NCBI GenBank assembly: GCA_964017065.1
Contig: OZ024785.1
Span: forward strand, 9,627,086-9,691,085
Length of the DNA: 64,000 bases
Source: Haliclona indistincta
Lineage: Eukaryota; Porifera; Demospongiae; Haplosclerida; Chalinidae
Reading direction: 5' to 3'
The notes under the pieces are model-generated. The model was not told the origin of the DNA. It made no database searches and saw nothing but the letters and a program-made list of their open reading frames with translations. A program made the translations under genes and the position numbers. Shown here piece by piece: positions 59,770-64,000 of the stretch. Each line of letters begins with the position of its first letter. The first letter of the stretch is position 1.

Positions 59770-60870
59770 TTAGCACTGCTTGATACAGGACCATCATTAC
59801 GAATCTTTCTTAACTTGAATATAGTTCAAACAACCACAAAAGTGCAAGTACTATAGACAGTGGCTATTTTCCAAAGCACTGCTATGATAAAGCTTACGAT
59901 ACTGAAGGCCAACTGAAGATCACTACCATTTTGTTTGCTATTCAAGATGACCTGTAGCATGGTACAAATGGTTATTGTGTAGCGGTGTACACTATCACGT
60001 ATCATACAAAACAGATCAGCGTATTTAAATATGCTCTTGAGTTGCCAGCAAAATGAGCGACAGTGCTTACGGTTAGTTGATGGTGAGTTGACACTTGATT
60101 CATTGTTGTTAGTTGCATGATGTTGCCGACATGGAGTACAGACAAGATGGCATCTGTGCTGATAAATGATAAATGTAGTGTGACTTAATATTATACTATG
60201 TCATAATTTATACTTAATTAGTTTTTGGCATTATAATATTATATAATCAAGCAAAACAGAAATCTCTAATTATTATACGTTTACTATCCTAATAGCAATT
60301 TTATTTGTAAAAATGTTTTAATGATTTTTTTAGTATATTCACGCTTTTGCTGCAATTAATTAATAGTCTGTTCCCTGATACGGATTTGTAGTCCCATTAC
60401 ACTTATATAACTGCTTTGTGAGACAAATATGCTAGCCAATTAATATTATAATTAATATAAAAGTTAGCACAATTATAGAGAATTTTGTATGTTGTAGTCT
60501 GGGTTAATGTGGATCATAATTATTTTGTTGTATTAAAGTGTGTGCAGTGATGGTATAATCACATGTATTCAGTCTTGTGTAGGCAAAATCTGCATTTATT
60601 AGAATTTATTGATAATAATTATCATGAGCAATCTATACCTTTTGATTATTATATTGGCTGCCTGTGAATACTCGAGGCTAAACTTCTCAGCAATCAAGTG
60701 AGTCACCGCCTGAATTATTATCATTGACTGGGCATGAATACACTGGAATGCATACTTCAGGAAACAGGACTTCATCAACTATTTGACCAGCAATGAGTTT
60801 ATGGCCTTTGTTCGACATCTCCCACTATACCCATCAAGAACCAGTTGATTTCCTGAAACTGCATAAATGT
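59770..60870. other. AT-rich stretch without a recognised gene
   Basis: Many TTATTA/TAATTA runs. An ATGAGCGACAGTGC at about 60053 could be a short first exon but nothing confirms it. Confidence 0.4.
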
Positions 60871-60876
60871 ACGTAA

Positions 60877-61963
60877 ATGTGTATTGCCGTTATTATAATT
60901 ATAATGTTTATAATTATACCATGTCACTATATAAGTTCCAGTGGCCACATGTCATATTTACTTACTCCAGTTACTCATGGAGTCCCTCAAGGAAGTATTC
61001 TGGGACCACTTCTTTTCATCATCTACATCAATGATCTTCCATCCACAATCACCCCATCTTCTCCCTACCTGTATGCTGATGACACAAAAATCTGTAAAAT
61101 AATTTTATCATCCCAAGACACTTCCCTCCTACAGTCTGACTTAGACCACCTCAGCCAATGGTGCTTAGACAATGACATGTCCTTTAAGATTTCCAAATCA
61201 TTCTTACTGAGATTTCACAATAGAACAACGACTACTACCTAACTACACAGTCAATGATACTTCCATAACCTCGCTAGACCACTGTCGGGATCTTGGTCAA
61301 CTGACCTATCACGGACCAAACATTATAATGTCAAAGGCATATCAATCGCTTGGTCTGATCAGACGCACTTTACCTCCATTCATTCCCACAAGCATCAAGA
61401 AGCTGTTGTTCATTTCTCTAGTAAAGTCAAAGCTTACATACTGTTCGCCAGTTTGGAGACATCATCTCATCAGAGATATAAATCTTCTCGAACGGATCCA
61501 AAGGAGAGCTACCAAATACATTCTTAACGACATTGTCTCTGATTATAAATCAAGACTAATCAATCTCCATCTGTTCCCCTTAATGTACTCCTATGAACTG
61601 GCTGATGTTCTTTTATTGGTTAAAAACCTAAAGGACCCAGACCCAAGTTTCCCCGTCAGGAACTACATCGCATTCTCTTCCTCTAACACTAGATCAGGAA
61701 AATCTATGAAACTAGTGCATCAGTCGTCCAGCTCAATCATTACTCAACATTCGTACTTCAAGAGGACTGCTCGTCTTTGGAATTCTCTTCCTCCAATTGA
61801 TCTAAGTCTATCTCTCCACACGATTAAAACCAAGATTAAAGGCCATAATATTATGTGGAGACACTTTTTAAACAATTTTTCTCCAACTAACCCTCGCTCT
61901 TTTCACTTCATTTGCCCTTGCTGCAGGTGTAGTGGCTATGTTCCTCCTACATTTACTAACTAA
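60877..61963 (+). mobile_element. LINE reverse-transcriptase fragment, C-terminal half
   Basis: Frames 60877-61242 and 61328-61963. They read THGVPQGSILGPLLFIIYIN (RT block B), YLYADDTKICK (catalytic YADD), CLDNDMSFKISKS, then AYQSLGLIRRTLPPF, TYCSPVWRHHLIRDINLLE, YILNDIVSDYKSRL and TARLWNSLPP. The frame shifts once between 61240 and 61330. The 5' half is missing. A TAA-rich tail at 62088-62110 may be its 3' end, which would differ from the poly(A) LINE at 50.1 kb. A different family from that one. Confidence 0.85.
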
Positions 61964-62370
61964 TTTATATCACTTATCCCTATAGGATACCAGTGGTTCT
62001 TATTGGTATTCCATCAGTACTGCTATACTGTCTCTGTCATCTTCTCAAACAGCCATGCATTACTACTGCACTTCTGTATGTACTGTAAAATAATAATAAT
62101 AATATTTATTTAATAGTTAGTGGCACCTTGTAGTACTACTAGAGTTGAAGATGGTCACATAATCACCCGTAAATGCCATTCTAAAAGTAGGCTAGAAGAA
62201 AACCATGATTCATAATTATGATTGTATAATGCTATATACTGTATGCAGCTATACCTCTGCATTCTTCAAGACTTTCCTGATGTATTCACGTGTGAATAAA
62301 GATTTTCTGTGCAGGAAATCATAGTTATTTATGTTAAAATAAATAACTAACTAAAAATAACTAACTCTTC
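61964..62370. other. Unassigned stretch after the LINE
   Basis: Contains TAATAATAATAATA at about 62088 and no coding frame. Confidence 0.4.
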
Positions 62371-62374
62371 AGGT

Positions 62375-63300
62375 GGCCGTTCCAATCTAGGAAAGCCTCC
62401 AATCCTCATATTTCTCTTTGACTCCCTTGCTGCAAACAAATTGTCTATATCAACAAAATCTGCATTTCCACTAAATTGTGGAACTAAGACATCATCAGGA
62501 AGCGTGTCTTAATCTGAATAATGCAAGCAATCAATAAATATGCACATAATAATTTTAGTGCATACTGGTAATAGTTTTTCCAACTCTTTAATATCCTCAT
62601 CATCTTCATAGATATCACTATCTTCATCTTCATCTTGTAATGAATGAACACTAATGAACAAGAGTGTTTATAATAGTGATATATTTATGTACCTCCAGCT
62701 GATGACTGCATTTCACATTATGTTGTCTTTACAGTCTACATGTAGTCTAAACTCACCTTATGTGATACAAGTTAACTTGAAACTCATTTTCACTTTTAAT
62801 TGACTCTACAGATATCTTGTACAAACAGATGCTTCACTGATGGAATACCTATTGGATACCTTTCTGAAGGTTGTTCAATTAGAAATATCTTCACTTGCAT
62901 CATCAGCAGTCAAGTCCTGCATGCAGTGACGTGCATCAGTGCAACAATTATAGCATGTGATGATGCATGCTGCTAGCATCAATGGCTTTACCATGCTATC
63001 TCTCTCATTCCTTTTCATTATTATGTAGGCTATCTCCATCCTTCCTTGATCTGCATCTGTCTATTAAGTTTTTGTGATGAAAGTAACTATTCAACATCAG
63101 TAACAATAATTATTTACATTTACCTGTGTGTATGATAGTGTCCAGTCCTTGAGTATACATTTGCTGCCGGTGTAGTGATGATTATACAAAGGTAGTTTGC
63201 TATAATACAGAGGCAGATGCTTACCAAACAAACAAAAACACCACAATCGTAGGCGTTCGTTTGTTTTGGTACTAAGTGATCCTGAAGGCAAAGGTTCATG
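62375..63300 (-). CDS. Ulp1-like (C48) cysteine protease exons with acidic and linker exons
   Basis: A minus-strand exon at 63233-63288, with TTGCCTTCAG acceptor and GTAAGC donor, encodes DHLVPKQTNAYDCGVFVCL. Q..(N)xYDCGVFVC is the active-site Gln and Cys signature of Ulp1/SENP proteases. An exon at about 63125-63155 reads QMYTQGLDTIIHT. Further down are an acidic exon (62577-62636, EDEDSDIYEDDEDIKELE) and an exon reading TLPDDVLVPQFSGNADF to RLERPPEEL (about 62383-62510). The catalytic His and Asp exons, expected upstream, are not identified. It may be a host desumoylase or the protease of a large DNA transposon. Confidence 0.45.
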
Positions 63301-63879
63301 AAAATAACATTTAATTGCATAATCATTTATTGTAAACTGACTATGTCCAAAACTCTCCAATGTCTTCTGTTAAGAGTCATCTTCGAGCAAGATAAGACCT
63401 TTAGAATATTTCATATGGCATACAACTCAAGCATGCATAATAATTCGAAATGGATAATTATACCATATCCAGTATATATTGTCAGCAATAGGAGTTTCAC
63501 CATCACCATGATGATCATTTAATCAGACAAATTTTTCTTTCTTGCTAGAGCAGCCTTTATGTAAATTAAGTACATAATAATACTACTTGTAGTGTACATG
63601 TAAAAGACATGCTCTAGCACCCAGTGTTGTGGACAGTGCACTGGAAATAGAATGCATTCAAATTGTGCAACACCATCATATCCTCTGGCCTTTAAACAAG
63701 GTAAGAAAATTGGAACAAAGAATGTTGCTTGTTGTATTTAAAATCAGCTGTAATTTATACAGAATGGACTTCACTTACATTCCTCTGTCAATACTGTCGA
63801 CTACATGTAGTTCTGCTATGCACTCACTAATAATTAAATACTCAGGTTAAAGCTAGTGACAAACCAATTCTACCATGAT

Positions 63880-64000
63880 GATTCTAAGACACTGTTCTAC
63901 AAGATGCAATAAATATTAAACTCTTGGAGTTCGTAGATAGCCAGCACAAATTCAAAATGAGTTAATGAGATTCATAGATAACAATTAAAAGTACTATCTG
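63880..64000 (-). repeat. Satellite unit in inverted orientation at the right edge
   Basis: GTAGATAGCCAGCACAAATTC and the adjoining bases are the reverse complement of a B-type unit of the 54.8-57.7 kb satellite. The array appears to continue past the window. Confidence 0.9.

Overview
The window is nuclear DNA of an invertebrate animal. The genes are conserved metazoan single-copy types with many short GT-AG introns, often 50-200 nt, and they are packed so tightly that divergent neighbours overlap at their 5' ends. Compactness, a SIDT-type channel, tyrosine-motif receptor-tail exons and very dense small foldback transposons together suggest an early-branching metazoan; a demosponge such as Amphimedon is my best guess. 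That placement is inference and was not checked.

Left third (1-17.4 kb) is gene-dense: PEX19 (-, partial), LRRC58 (+), a SIDT1/2 homologue (-), ASCC2 (-), an RNI-type leucine-rich-repeat protein (+), ribosomal protein eS25 (-), acyl-CoA-binding protein (+), the proton/myo-inositol cotransporter SLC2A13 (-) and the 5' part of COG8 (+). Four divergent pairs (PEX19/LRRC58, ASCC2/LRR, RPS25/ACBP, SLC2A13/COG8) have almost no room for separate promoters. COG8 is broken by a 28-nt foldback insertion and stops after about one quarter of the usual protein.

Middle (17.4-36.6 kb) is mitochondrial leucyl-tRNA synthetase LARS2 on the minus strand, about 20 exons over 13 kb. Its introns are filled with foldback elements, including a nest of at least three elements whose order of insertion can be read from target-site duplications. 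Its 3' exon block is present three times (18.3-19.6, 20.1-24.6 and 36.2-36.6 kb) and its 5' exon block twice (32.5-33.1 and 51.4-52.5 kb). One LARS2 intron begins with a 20-copy, 28-bp minisatellite whose unit contains the exon end and its splice donor.

Right half (36.6-64 kb) is mostly mobile DNA: a nearly complete Ngaro-like tyrosine-recombinase retroelement with split direct repeats, a second copy of a Mutator-like MITE, a 0.67-kb foldback, a DIRS-type recombinase remnant, a minus-strand BEL/Pao retroelement, the broken LARS2 5' duplication, three LINE reverse-transcriptase fragments in the window as a whole, a ~172-bp satellite of 17 units whose first unit lies in a possible coding exon, a decayed hAT transposase, and near the right edge exons of a Ulp1-like protease. 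The last 120 bases enter the same satellite in the opposite orientation.

The host genes do not form a pathway. They are housekeeping functions (peroxisome import, Golgi tethering, ribosome quality control and alkylation repair, translation, lipid binding, mitochondrial aminoacylation) lying beside a young repeat landscape that is reshaping splice sites and gene copies.
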